64,000 nucleotides of DNA from DAOSVX01 sp964493665 (GTDB taxonomy: Bacteria; Bacillota_I; Bacilli_A; RF39; UBA660), in the NCBI GenBank assembly GCA_964493665.1, contig CAZBOZ010000004.1, positions 1-64,000 of the forward strand, given 5' to 3'. The notes beneath the pieces were generated by a model. The model was not told where the DNA came from and ran no database searches. It saw nothing but the letters and a program-made list of their open reading frames with translations. Positions 52,728-60,942 of this stretch are shown here, in pieces (the stretch's first letter is position 1; each line of letters starts with the position of its first letter). The translations under genes were made by a program, and so were the position numbers.

Positions 52728-53279
52728 TTATTTTATGCCGTTTGATTCTAACCAAGAAGCAAATGTATCATAATCTGAGTAACCTACCCAAATATCAACT
52801 ATTTTGCCATCTTTAGCAACTAGAATCATTGGAGTATAGCCATATAAATATTCATATGCATTATCACCAGTATAATTATTTTTTGTATTGAATGTATCAG
52901 TCATATTATTGATCATTGTTGTCATTGCAGTATAGTCATCACTTGATGTATCGACAGCAGTTATATCAACATAATTAGTTGTATAGCCATATTCTTCTTG
53001 AGCAGCCTTAATAGTTGGCAAGAATTGAACACAATAGCCACAGGTTGCTCTTCCTAAATAAATAACTTGTAAATCAGATTCTTTTACTGTTTCTAAGAAC
53101 TCTGTTTCATCAATAGCATTAAATGAACTAACATCATACTCTGATGTGGTCTCCTCTTCTTCATTTGTATTGCTTGATTTACTTGATCCATCAAATAATA
53201 CAAAACAAGTATTAACAACTAATAATGCTAATATTGCATATAATAATATAAATAATCTCTTTTTCTCTTTCTTTTCCAT
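52728..53279 (-). CDS. Membrane-anchored thioredoxin-like protein
   Basis: The 183-residue protein has an N-terminal helix (LFILLYAILALLVVNTCFVLF), an acidic spacer and a thioredoxin fold with the redox pair CGYC (VIYLGRATCGYCVQFLP) and a cis-Pro segment GYTPMILVAKDG. It faces outward. Similar proteins are listed as bacteriocin transport accessory factors; this one is 33 kb from the bacteriocin-type locus, so a general thiol role is as likely. Confidence 0.85.
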   Translation of the reverse strand: MEKKEKKRLFILLYAILALLVVNTCFVLFDGSSKSSNTNEEEETTSEYDVSSFNAIDETEFLETVKESDLQVIYLGRATCGYCVQFLPTIKAAQEEYGYTTNYVDITAVDTSSDDYTAMTTMINNMTDTFNTKNNYTGDNAYEYLYGYTPMILVAKDGKIVDIWVGYSDYDTFASWLESNGIK

Positions 53280-53359
53280 TTTTTACCTACTTCCTATAAA
53301 AAAATTATAACATACCTAATTAATATTTCAACACATAAAAGTGAAAAGTATGTGAAATA

Positions 53360-54250
53360 TTAATTATCTAATTTATCTTTTTTTAAATATTCTTTAATTA
53401 TTAAAGGGATATTACTTATAAAGTAAATGTTTTTTGGTAATTTATGATACTTTTTATAATATCTTTTTAATATAAATAAAGTTAATTTATAATGAACTAT
53501 GCTATCAATCGTCCATATATATAAATCTTTTTTATCATCTACTATTAATTTTAGATTATTGCCAATTAGCATTTCCCACATAATTGAATAAAAATCATAA
53601 TTATTGTTTGCTACATATTCCTTATTGAATTTTACAGTAAGATGGTTTAGTCCATTATATAAAAATCCAGCTTTAATTCCAGTTTTTTTTCTTATATCAA
53701 TAATTTTATCATAAAAGTATCCATGAACCAGAATATCTAATTTATCTTTGTATTTATTAATTAATTTTATAACCTCTTTTTTACAATCGTCAGTATCATC
53801 TTTTAACTCTAATATAATTTTGCCTTGATAATTATCTTTTACTAAGTGTTCAAACATATCATAAGCTTTTGGTATTATAGTATCTCTTTTTAATTTATCT
53901 CTTAATACTTTTCTAATTTTTTTAGAATCCGGAAATAAAAAAGATCTTAATATCATTCCTTTATAATATAACAAAACATCTTTAACTATTATTTTTTCTA
54001 ATTCTTCATAATTTAGATCTGATATTTTATAATCTTTTTTGTCTTTAGTAATAGTTTTAGTTGATTCATCATGTACTACTACCAATACTTTGTCTTTGGT
54101 CAATCTTAAATCGCATTCAAACCCTGATATTATATTTTTATCTTGAGTTGTTAAAGTTTTTAAAGCTTCATAACTATTATCTACTTGATTATTTAAACTA
54201 TTGTTTACATCCCCTAAGTTCATATGGTGAGATATTAAATTTATTTTCAT
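53360..54250 (-). CDS. Glycerophosphodiester phosphodiesterase-like protein
   Basis: The 296-residue protein has the GDPD TIM-barrel pattern: DNSYEAL, FECDLRLTKDKVLVVVHDE with the metal Glu and Asp and catalytic His, then KIILELKDD and WTIDS near the end. The usual HRG at the first strand is HHM here, so the conserved Arg is replaced by His. Function may be kept, but this should be noted. No signal peptide is visible, so it acts inside. Confidence 0.8.
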   Translation of the reverse strand: MKINLISHHMNLGDVNNSLNNQVDNSYEALKTLTTQDKNIISGFECDLRLTKDKVLVVVHDESTKTITKDKKDYKISDLNYEELEKIIVKDVLLYYKGMILRSFLFPDSKKIRKVLRDKLKRDTIIPKAYDMFEHLVKDNYQGKIILELKDDTDDCKKEVIKLINKYKDKLDILVHGYFYDKIIDIRKKTGIKAGFLYNGLNHLTVKFNKEYVANNNYDFYSIMWEMLIGNNLKLIVDDKKDLYIWTIDSIVHYKLTLFILKRYYKKYHKLPKNIYFISNIPLIIKEYLKKDKLDN

Positions 54251-54275
54251 AAAAACACCTCAACTTTATTTTACC

Positions 54276-54305
54276 ACAAAAAAAGATTAATAAAAATTAA
54301 TCTTG
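54276..54305 (-). terminator. Terminator of tRNA-Thr
   Basis: AAGATTAA/TTAATCTT around a 6-base loop is followed by T-rich sequence on the minus strand, between tRNA-Thr and the GDPD gene. Confidence 0.75.
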
Positions 54306-54315
54306 ATTTTTTAAA

Positions 54316-54389
54316 TGGTGCCGCTTGACTGAATTGAACAGTCCTTTGATGCTTACCATGCATCTGTTTTACCACTAAACTAAAGCGGC
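54316..54389 (-). tRNA. tRNA-Thr (anticodon GGT)
   Basis: The 74-base gene has encoded CCA, acceptor GCCGCTT/AAGCGGC and anticodon loop ATGGTAA. The short D arm (TTTAGTGGTAAAA) is typical of some Thr and Gly tRNAs; the anticodon points to threonine. Confidence 0.93.
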
Positions 54390-54471
54390 GATTTCGTTAA
54401 CATTATATCATAGGGATTTAAAAATTCAATAATATTATGTTATAATAACACTATAATAGTGAGGTGTTTTT

Positions 54472-55425
54472 ATGGGAACTCTAAAATTAAAAAAAGAGGT
54501 CAAAAAATATTTAATATTTATAGTAATAGGATTAATTGCTTTAATTGGTATTATCCTTTTAATAAAATCTTTTGTCTATCATCGATCAACTACTTATAAA
54601 TTCTTAGAACTAGGATATAATGAGTCTGAAATAAACTTAATAGAAAAGAATTTAACAAGTACTGAAATTGATAACTTATTAGATAAAGAATATGATGCTA
54701 ATATTTATAAGTTAATGAATGAAAAATATTATTTAAATAAAAATCTTAATGATTATTTAGATTATCTTTCTAAGAATGCTAATGCTGCTTTAAATGATAT
54801 AGTAGCTATAGTAAATGTTGGAGCAGATAAAGAATGGTATGATGAAGATACTACTGTTTTAACTAATACATCAAAAAATGAATTAATGTTAATAAACAAG
54901 TTTCACAAATTAGATATGACAGTTAAATTTGATGATTTAAAAGCAATTCCTCTTACCTATGCTTATAGCAAAAATGTGTTAAGAGAAATTGCTTTAGAAA
55001 AATTTATTGAAATGTATAATGCTGCTAAAAGCGAAGGATTATCTCTAATTATTGCTGGTTCTTATAGAACTTATGAGGAGCAACAAACCTTATATGATGC
55101 TAATGCTAATTATGGTGGTGTTGACTATGCTGATCAAACATCTGCCAGATATGGACATTCCGATCATCAAAGCGGTTTAGCAATTGATATAGCAAAATAT
55201 GGTACTTTATTAATTAATTTTGAAACAACTAATGAATTTACTTGGTTACAAGAAAATGCTTATAAATATGGCTTTATATTAAGATATCCCAAAGATAAAG
55301 AATATTTAACTGGATTTACTTATGAACCATGGCATTATAGATATGTAGGAATTGATGCTGCTACTGCTATATATAATGAAGATATTACTTTTGATGAATA
55401 TTATGCTTATTATGTTGAAAAATAA
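54472..55425 (+). CDS. vanY: D-Ala-D-Ala carboxypeptidase, VanY type
   Basis: The 317-residue enzyme trims the terminal D-Ala from peptidoglycan stems. One N-terminal helix (YLIFIVIGLIALIGIILLI) anchors it; the M15B domain has the zinc motif S-x-H-x2-G-x-A-x-D (Ser230, His232, Gly235, Asp239) and E-P-W-H with Glu285 and His288. GSYRTYEEQQTLYD precedes. Chromosomal VanY-like proteins need not confer vancomycin resistance. TATAAT elements lie just upstream, and GAGGTG is the ribosome site. Confidence 0.92.
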   Translation: MGTLKLKKEVKKYLIFIVIGLIALIGIILLIKSFVYHRSTTYKFLELGYNESEINLIEKNLTSTEIDNLLDKEYDANIYKLMNEKYYLNKNLNDYLDYLSKNANAALNDIVAIVNVGADKEWYDEDTTVLTNTSKNELMLINKFHKLDMTVKFDDLKAIPLTYAYSKNVLREIALEKFIEMYNAAKSEGLSLIIAGSYRTYEEQQTLYDANANYGGVDYADQTSARYGHSDHQSGLAIDIAKYGTLLINFETTNEFTWLQENAYKYGFILRYPKDKEYLTGFTYEPWHYRYVGIDAATAIYNEDITFDEYYAYYVEK

Positions 55426-55458
55426 AAAGAGGCAAATAAAAATTAATCTCTTTTTTTG
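55423..55458. terminator. Weak two-way terminator
   Basis: AAAAAGAG and CTCTTTTT pair around a long loop with T-runs on both sides, between vanY and dinD. Confidence 0.45.
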
Positions 55459-56279
55459 TTTTCTCCTATTAATTTAATCTGTTCTTTCTCTATAGCTTTC
55501 AATGATTTGTCAGGTGTTGGCAATTTTTCTGGCAATGTGTTGCCAGCATCTTTTATAACTTTTCTAACTGCCCTGCCTATTTTATTATGCAATTTATTGG
55601 CTTCTTTTGAAGATTTTATTTTTTGTTTTTTCAAAGCGCCATCAGTTTGAGAGATTCTAAACAAATTGGCAATTAATTCTTCACTCCCCATATTATCTAA
55701 AATATCTTCTCTGTATCTTAGCTTTTTTCTTTTAAATATTTGATCCGCAGTTTCTCCATAAAGGCCTTTATATCCAGAATTATGAAATTTTGCCAAATCT
55801 CCAACTCCAGCTTCTATTGCCGTTTTATTTAAAGTCCAGTTGCCATTTTTTGTTTGATTCCTAATATAAAATCGTTTGTCTGTTTCATCTAACAAACTAT
55901 ATTCCTCATTTGATAACTCTTGTTTTCTTGTTTGAATAGCAAAATAAGTCTTACCTAGTGCCACTACCTTTTTTGATGCATCGGCATTTAGCATAATCAA
56001 ATAACATCCATATCTTGACAGTTTATAATCCCTAATCTTTTTTAAAGCACTTTTGGGCATTTTTATCGTTTTGCTGGTATCAGCAAAATGATCCAATATA
56101 TTAATATTGCTATTAATACAATTCTCTTTGGCTTTATCTACAACCTGGTCAAAATTTCTCCATTGAGTATATTGTAAAGCCAACTGTAACTCTCTAGCCA
56201 ACCAATATTCATTACCATTTTCATCTAAATGTTTTATTTGTTCAAAAGTGTTGTTTTTAAATTTTTTTATTTTTTCCAT
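55443..56279 (-). CDS. dinD: DNA damage-inducible protein D (DinD)
   Basis: The 278-residue product matches E. coli DinD along its length: WRNFDQVVDKAKENC, then SRYGCYLIMLNADASK, TYFAIQTRKQELSNEE, GYKGLYGETADQI and NMGSEELIANLFRISQTD. The N-terminal part is a Bro-N-like domain. In E. coli DinD is SOS-induced and inhibits RecA. It lies downstream of a tRNA-Arg gene and its terminator and has a TATACT -10 of its own; no SOS box was found before it. Confidence 0.92.
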   Translation of the reverse strand: MEKIKKFKNNTFEQIKHLDENGNEYWLARELQLALQYTQWRNFDQVVDKAKENCINSNINILDHFADTSKTIKMPKSALKKIRDYKLSRYGCYLIMLNADASKKVVALGKTYFAIQTRKQELSNEEYSLLDETDKRFYIRNQTKNGNWTLNKTAIEAGVGDLAKFHNSGYKGLYGETADQIFKRKKLRYREDILDNMGSEELIANLFRISQTDGALKKQKIKSSKEANKLHNKIGRAVRKVIKDAGNTLPEKLPTPDKSLKAIEKEQIKLIGENKKRD

Positions 56280-56324
56280 AAGCCCACCTTAAACAAAGTA
56301 TATCATTTTATTTTTATAAATTCC

Positions 56325-56357
56325 ATTAAAAAACTCATAATCATTTTAATTATGAGT
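56325..56357 (-). terminator. Terminator of tRNA-Arg (CCT)
   Basis: The 9-bp stem ACTCATAAT/ATTATGAGT with a 7-base loop is followed by T6 on the minus strand. Confidence 0.85.
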
Positions 56358-56370
56358 AATAATACTTTAA

Positions 56371-56447
56371 TGGCGTCCTCGATTGGAGTCGAACCAACGG
56401 CCTATCCCTTAGGAGGGGATCGCTCTATCCTACTGAGCTACGAGGAC
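56371..56447 (-). tRNA. tRNA-Arg (anticodon CCT)
   Basis: The 77-base gene has acceptor GTCCTCG/CGAGGAC with encoded CCA, G discriminator and anticodon loop CTCCTAA. It reads AGG codons. Confidence 0.96.
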
Positions 56448-56489
56448 ACAGATAGATTATACAACAAAAATGCTTTACTTTAAACTTTT

Positions 56490-56500
56490 TATGTTAAAAT
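56490..56500 (+). promoter_or_regulatory. Extended -10 promoter of the ATP-grasp gene
   Basis: TATGTTAAAAT, 17 bases before the start codon at 56518, with AGGTG between. Confidence 0.45.
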
Positions 56501-56517
56501 TATTGTAGGTGATATAT

Positions 56518-57501
56518 ATGTGGATTAGTAAATTTAAGAATGCTAATTATAAAAATTTTTTAGAAAAATTAAAAGACGTAGCTCTTAAAGAAAAGAAAAT
56601 ATATTTATTTTTAATCTTTGATTATATATTTTTATTGTTATTCAGAGGTTTTGCTTTTAATGATTATTTGAATTATGAATTATATAAAAAAAATATTAAA
56701 GAAAGAAAAGCTTATGTATCAGTAAAAGATCAAGATAAGTTTTATGAATTAGTTTCACCTTCTTTGTATAAAGAAAGTTTTTCTAATAAATCTAAATTCA
56801 TGAAATTATTTAAAGATTATGTTAAAAGAGATTTCATAGATAAAAGCAATAATATTAATGATTTAGTTAAATTTTTAAGTAATAATGAAGAAATAATAGT
56901 TAAACCAATTGATGGACTTGGAGGGGCTAATATAACTAAGCTAAAAAGCAAAAATATTAAAAATATTGATTTATTCTATAATGAAATGGTTAAAAACAAT
57001 TATTTAATTGAAGAAGTAGTAAAACAACATAAGTCATTATCAGAGTTTTCTAAAAACAGTGTTAATACCATTAGAATTATGACCTCTAATATTAATAATA
57101 ATCCTAAAATTATATTTGCTACTTTAAGAGTTGGTAATGGTAAAAATTATGTTGATAATTTTCATCAAGGTGGTATGGCTGCTTTAATTAATACTGAAAC
57201 AGGTATTTTAACTAGTGATGCTATAGATAAAAACTTAAATAAGTATAAATATCACCCTTTATCTAAAAAAGCTTTTAAAGGCTACAAAATACCTTATTTT
57301 GAAGAAGCTAGAGAATTAGTTTTAAAAGCATCTTTAGTTATTCCAGAAATAAAAGTGGTTGGTTGGGATGTTGCTATTACTCCTGATGGGCCAGTTATTA
57401 TTGAAGGAAACCGAAGAGCTGGATTTGATATTGTTCAAGTAGTAAGTGGTATTGGTAGAAAAGATATTATCAAAAGTATATTAAAAGAACTAAATAATTA
57501 G
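56518..57501 (+). CDS. ATP-grasp protein, sugar-transfer-associated type
   Basis: The 327-residue protein has an ATP-grasp pattern: EIIVKPIDGLGGANITKL, then YLIEEVVKQH, NTIRIMTS, KIIFATLRVGNG and the metal end GPVIIEGNRRAGFDIVQV. It matches the ATP-grasp family often found in capsule and wall-polymer clusters; such enzymes ligate a carboxylate to an amine. The start at 56518 has AGGTG; a GTG three codons earlier is less likely. No sugar gene is beside it. Confidence 0.8.
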   Translation: MWISKFKNANYKNFLEKLKDVALKEKKIYLFLIFDYIFLLLFRGFAFNDYLNYELYKKNIKERKAYVSVKDQDKFYELVSPSLYKESFSNKSKFMKLFKDYVKRDFIDKSNNINDLVKFLSNNEEIIVKPIDGLGGANITKLKSKNIKNIDLFYNEMVKNNYLIEEVVKQHKSLSEFSKNSVNTIRIMTSNINNNPKIIFATLRVGNGKNYVDNFHQGGMAALINTETGILTSDAIDKNLNKYKYHPLSKKAFKGYKIPYFEEARELVLKASLVIPEIKVVGWDVAITPDGPVIIEGNRRAGFDIVQVVSGIGRKDIIKSILKELNN

Positions 57502-57512
57502 TTCTTTTTTAA
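57483..57512. terminator. Two-way terminator between the ATP-grasp gene and trmB
   Basis: The 11-bp stem AAAAGAACTAA/TTAGTTCTTTT with loop ATAA overlaps the end of the ATP-grasp gene. Confidence 0.8.
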
Positions 57513-58147
57513 TTTTTAAAATTAGCATCTATATAATATATTGGTCTACCCTCTTTATTATAATTTAATTCAAAATCAGTCATTATATTTTTTATTGGTT
57601 CTTCATCATTGTGTAAATCTAAACTAACTCGATTAAATGAATACCAATACTGGCTTAAGCTTTCTAAAGAATGAGCAAAAAAGCCTTTATTATCAGTTTT
57701 TAATATTATATGTTTATCTTTTTTAAAGATTTTATCATAAAGTCTTAAATAATATTCATGAGTAAATCTTTTCTTCTCATCAATCTTTTTAGGCCATGGT
57801 TCTGAAAATGTTAAATAAATAGTATCAATCTCTTTACCAAAAAAATTATCTATTTCTTTAGCATCAGCATTTATTAATTTTAAATTATTTAACTTTTCTT
57901 GTTCTAATTTAGTTACAGCTTGAACCATTTGAGAATCAACTAATTCTAAACCAATAAAATTGATATTTGGATAAGCTTTAGCCATATTAATAATAAAACT
58001 ACCCCTACCCATACCAAGTTCTAAACATATTGGATTATTATTCCCAAATACACTAGACCATTTATTTTTATATTCACTTGGATTACTAACTACATATGAA
58101 CTTTTTTGAACTATCTTATCAGCATCTTTTATTTCTATATAACGCAA
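57509..58147 (-). CDS. trmB: tRNA (guanine-46-N7)-methyltransferase
   Basis: Methylates G46 of tRNA. The 212-residue protein has the SAM site LELGMGRGSFIINMAKAYP, then FIGLELVDSQMVQA, TFSEPWPKKIDEKKR (the TrmB motif PWPK-K-H/R) and TDNKGFFAHSL. Divergent from tRNA-Leu, which starts 79 bases away. Confidence 0.95.
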   Translation of the reverse strand: MRYIEIKDADKIVQKSSYVVSNPSEYKNKWSSVFGNNNPICLELGMGRGSFIINMAKAYPNINFIGLELVDSQMVQAVTKLEQEKLNNLKLINADAKEIDNFFGKEIDTIYLTFSEPWPKKIDEKKRFTHEYYLRLYDKIFKKDKHIILKTDNKGFFAHSLESLSQYWYSFNRVSLDLHNDEEPIKNIMTDFELNYNKEGRPIYYIDANFKN

Positions 58148-58209
58148 TTAAAATCACTTCCCAAAAAATATTATAACATAATTAACTTCAGCAAAATAAA
58201 AAAGTATGC

Positions 58210-58215
58210 TATAAT
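58210..58215 (+). promoter_or_regulatory. -10 element of tRNA-Leu
   Basis: A perfect TATAAT ten bases before the tRNA; the -35 is weak (TTCAGC or a close variant). Confidence 0.45.
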
Positions 58216-58225
58216 ACATTTGCTT

Positions 58226-58312
58226 GCCTGCGTGGCGGAATTGGTAGACGCGCTGGACTCAAAATCCAGTAATAGCAATATTGTATGGGTTCAAGTCCCT
58301 TCGCAGGCACCA
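58226..58312 (+). tRNA. tRNA-Leu (anticodon CAA)
   Basis: The 87-base gene has the long variable arm of a class II tRNA, acceptor GCCTGCG/CGCAGGC, encoded CCA and loop CTCAAAA. It reads UUG. Confidence 0.97.
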
Positions 58313-58345
58313 AAAATATTTATTAGAAATATATTGGAGAAAAAC

Positions 58346-58570
58346 ATGTTAACTCAAAGATTGCTATTTATACTAAAGTTTTTTAATAATCCAGCTAATT
58401 TAAATTCGTTTTTAGAACTTGATTTAGTCCCTCAAGATATAGATTTTTTAATTAAAAATGGTTTAAAAGTAGACATTATAAAAAAGAATTCTATAACCAC
58501 TTTTTGCAGACTATCTCGAGATATAATAGAAGATGAGACTTTAGAAGAAAGCCAAATAAAAAGTATATAA
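58346..58570 (+). CDS. Small protein after tRNA-Leu
   Basis: The 74-residue product starts at an ATG with TTGGAG upstream and reads LTQRLLFILKFFNNPANLNS, then a helix with DLVPQDIDFLIKNGLKVD and an acidic tail. It is soluble and has no recognised family. The upstream tRNA has no terminator before it, so they are probably cotranscribed and the tRNA cut free by RNases. Confidence 0.6.
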   Translation: MLTQRLLFILKFFNNPANLNSFLELDLVPQDIDFLIKNGLKVDIIKKNSITTFCRLSRDIIEDETLEESQIKSI

Positions 58571-58572
58571 TT

Positions 58573-58600
58573 AAAAAACGACTATTATTAGTCGTTTTCT
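58573..58600. terminator. Two-way terminator
   Basis: The 10-bp stem AAAACGACTA/TAGTCGTTTT with loop TTAT separates the small gene and scpB. Confidence 0.85.
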
Positions 58601-59154
58601 TCTTTATATGTTGATGTAAATAAATCTAATTCTTTAGTAGTTAAATCTTCTTTATTTATTACTTCTGGTAAATCACTTATTGAAGGTAAACCAAAATAAT
58701 CTAAAAAGTCACTTGTTGTAGCATATAAATTTGGTCTACCTGGCATATCTGATTTACCAGATTCTTTTATTAAGCCTTTGGCTACTAATTTTCTAATCAT
58801 TTGAGAGGTACTTACTCCTCTTAGATTATCTACTTCTACTCTAGTAATTGGTTGGTTATAAGCAATTATAGCTAGCGTCTCTAAAGCAGCATCAGATAGC
58901 ATATTGTTTGTTTCGTTAATTAAAAGTTTTTGATAATAATCTTTATGTTCTTTTTTAGTAGTTAATTTAAAAGCATCACCTAAATAGCTTATTCTAATTC
59001 CTCTATTATCGTCTTCATAAGTTTCTTTTAAATTTTTTAATAATTCTTTTGCTTCATCAGGATTTATTTCTAATATTTCTGAAACTTGCTCTAAAGTTAA
59101 TCCTTCATCACCTACTGCAAATAAAAGACCTTCTAATATTCCTAACAAATTCAT
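58588..59154 (-). CDS. scpB: Segregation and condensation protein B
   Basis: ScpB dimers bind ScpA in the SMC complex. The 188-residue protein has two winged helices: LEGLLFAVGDEGLTLEQV and AALETLAIIAYNQPITRVEV, then VDNLRGVSTSQMIRKLVAKG, the ScpB signature. It follows scpA by four bases. smc is not in the window. Confidence 0.96.
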   Translation of the reverse strand: MNLLGILEGLLFAVGDEGLTLEQVSEILEINPDEAKELLKNLKETYEDDNRGIRISYLGDAFKLTTKKEHKDYYQKLLINETNNMLSDAALETLAIIAYNQPITRVEVDNLRGVSTSQMIRKLVAKGLIKESGKSDMPGRPNLYATTSDFLDYFGLPSISDLPEVINKEDLTTKELDLFTSTYKEEND

Positions 59155-59158
59155 GATA

Positions 59159-59872
59159 TCACTTCGCTTCTAGATATATTTCTTCAAAATTATTAGTTTG
59201 ATTTATTAATACTTCATTGTTTTTAGTCATTTCTAAAACTGATAAAAATGTTACAATAATGTAATCTTTACTCATTATATCAAATAAATCATTAAATTTT
59301 ATTTTTCTTTTTTCATTTATAATATCTCTAATTGATTTTATTCGATCTTCAACACTATATTCTTTTTTGGTTATAGTAGTATTTAATGGTTTTTTATATT
59401 TTTGACGATCTAGAAAGTTTTGAAATGCTGTAAGTAATACATCTATACTTTGATTATTATCAAATATTATTTTATCTTTATAGTCACTTAAATCTTCTGG
59501 TAGTTTGGTTAACACTTCGCTTCTTTTTTGTTCTAGGGTTCTAAACTCTCCAGTTAAATCTTTATATTTTTGATATTCTATTAATTTTTTTCTTAAATCT
59601 TCTTCAGTATTTAGTTCAAAATCTTCATCTGGTTCTTCTTCAGTTTGATTTAGTAACATTCTACTTTTTAGATGAACAAGTTCACTAGCCATTGTTAAAT
59701 ATTCGCTTGCTAAATCAATATTTATGTTTTTAAGTTCATGAATATAATTTAAATATTCTTCTATTATAGTTGAAATACTTATTTCATATATATCCATTTT
59801 ACTTTCTTTTACTAAATGTAAAAGAAGATCTAATGGACCTTCAAAATCATTTATTTTAAATTGATAATTCAT
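59159..59872 (-). CDS. scpA: Segregation and condensation protein A
   Basis: ScpA is the kleisin that closes the SMC ring. The start NYQFKINDFEGPLDLLLHLV at 59872 is the family N-terminus; a GTG four codons earlier is less likely. SEYLTMASELVHLKSRMLL and the C-terminal winged helix (KFNDLF-YIIVTFLSVLEM) follow. Length 237 residues. Confidence 0.96.
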   Translation of the reverse strand: MNYQFKINDFEGPLDLLLHLVKESKMDIYEISISTIIEEYLNYIHELKNINIDLASEYLTMASELVHLKSRMLLNQTEEEPDEDFELNTEEDLRKKLIEYQKYKDLTGEFRTLEQKRSEVLTKLPEDLSDYKDKIIFDNNQSIDVLLTAFQNFLDRQKYKKPLNTTITKKEYSVEDRIKSIRDIINEKRKIKFNDLFDIMSKDYIIVTFLSVLEMTKNNEVLINQTNNFEEIYLEAK

Positions 59873-59905
59873 AACATCACTCACTAAGTAAATTATATCA
59901 TGAAT

Positions 59906-60832
59906 TTATTCACAAGTGTATCTCATTGCTTCCATTTCAAAGCTTATTACTTTAGCATCTGTTCCTTTGACAAAATAATTAAAATCTTTTAACGAGGAAA
60001 TATCTGCTGATGTTAAGTCTGCAACCGTGTTATATGAAAAATTAACACCACTTTCTACTAATGTGGAACTGATTCCACCAATAGCATCCAAAGCTTCTTG
60101 TTTAGCTTTATAAACAGTTAATACTTCAGCGTATTTTTCTAAATCCTCATTAGTATAATTATAAGTTTCAGTTATTTTAATAAGACCATCTTCATTAAAT
60201 TCATAAATAAACTCAGAATCTAAATTAGTACAAGTTAAAACATTATTGTTTTCTTCATTTGTTTTTAAACTAACTGCTGGATAATCAGTTGTTTCATATT
60301 CTATCAATCTAATTTTTGCAACGCTTAAATTATCAACTATTAAAAATTTTAAAGTATATTCATTGTCTTTAATTAAAGAGTCAAAAGATGCTAATTTTAC
60401 TCTTTCTAAAAGAGTTTGTTCATTATCATATAATTCAAAATATAAATTTTTAGTGCTTAAATTATAAGTATCGGCTTTTTCATTTTTTACCATAAATTGT
60501 AAATAAGAATCATCTTCTACAGCTATTTCAAAATTAGAATAAGTGACTTTATCATAAACAATACTTGTAGTATCTAAAAAGTCATAATAGATGGTTTCAT
60601 TTTCAGTATTTTCTTCTTCAGTATTATTTTCTTCTTCTTTTTCTTTATTATCTAATATAGATGGAATTTTTATATTTCTTAAATTAACATTTTTTATAAA
60701 ATCAGTTATATTAGGTAATAAAACTACAAAGCCAACTAAAATGACCATAATGACAAGGACTGTAACTGGCCCTTTTTTCTTTTGCTTTGTTACTTCACCT
60801 AAATCTTCAGACACGATTTTTTTCTTTTCCAT
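59906..60832 (-). CDS. Single-pass membrane protein of unknown function
   Basis: The 308-residue protein has a Lys-rich cytoplasmic start, one helix (VTVLVIMVILVGFVVLLP) and an extracellular part with a Glu/Asn-rich linker (residues about 60-80) and two beta-rich halves. Two Cys (LTCTN and the terminal RYTCE) could pair. No family recognised. It ends 22 bases before scpA. Confidence 0.65.
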   Translation of the reverse strand: MEKKKIVSEDLGEVTKQKKKGPVTVLVIMVILVGFVVLLPNITDFIKNVNLRNIKIPSILDNKEKEEENNTEEENTENETIYYDFLDTTSIVYDKVTYSNFEIAVEDDSYLQFMVKNEKADTYNLSTKNLYFELYDNEQTLLERVKLASFDSLIKDNEYTLKFLIVDNLSVAKIRLIEYETTDYPAVSLKTNEENNNVLTCTNLDSEFIYEFNEDGLIKITETYNYTNEDLEKYAEVLTVYKAKQEALDAIGGISSTLVESGVNFSYNTVADLTSADISSLKDFNYFVKGTDAKVISFEMEAMRYTCE

Positions 60833-60913
60833 AAAAAATCCCTCTATTCTAGAAAAATTATAACAAAATTTAATTTAAATAACAATGTATTTATTGAAAA
60901 GCCTAATTATTTT

Positions 60914-60922
60914 TGCTATGAT
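60914..60922 (+). promoter_or_regulatory. Extended -10 promoter of prsA
   Basis: TGCTATGAT (-10 TATGAT at 60917-60922 with TG one base before) precedes the prsA start by about 20 bases. Confidence 0.4.
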
Positions 60923-60942
60923 ATTTTAGAGATTGGAGATAA

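Noticed and set aside
58106..58570. A 154-codon open frame across tRNA-Leu
   Set aside because: The first part reads through trmB's start and the tRNA. Only the last 74 codons from the ATG at 58346 have a ribosome site.
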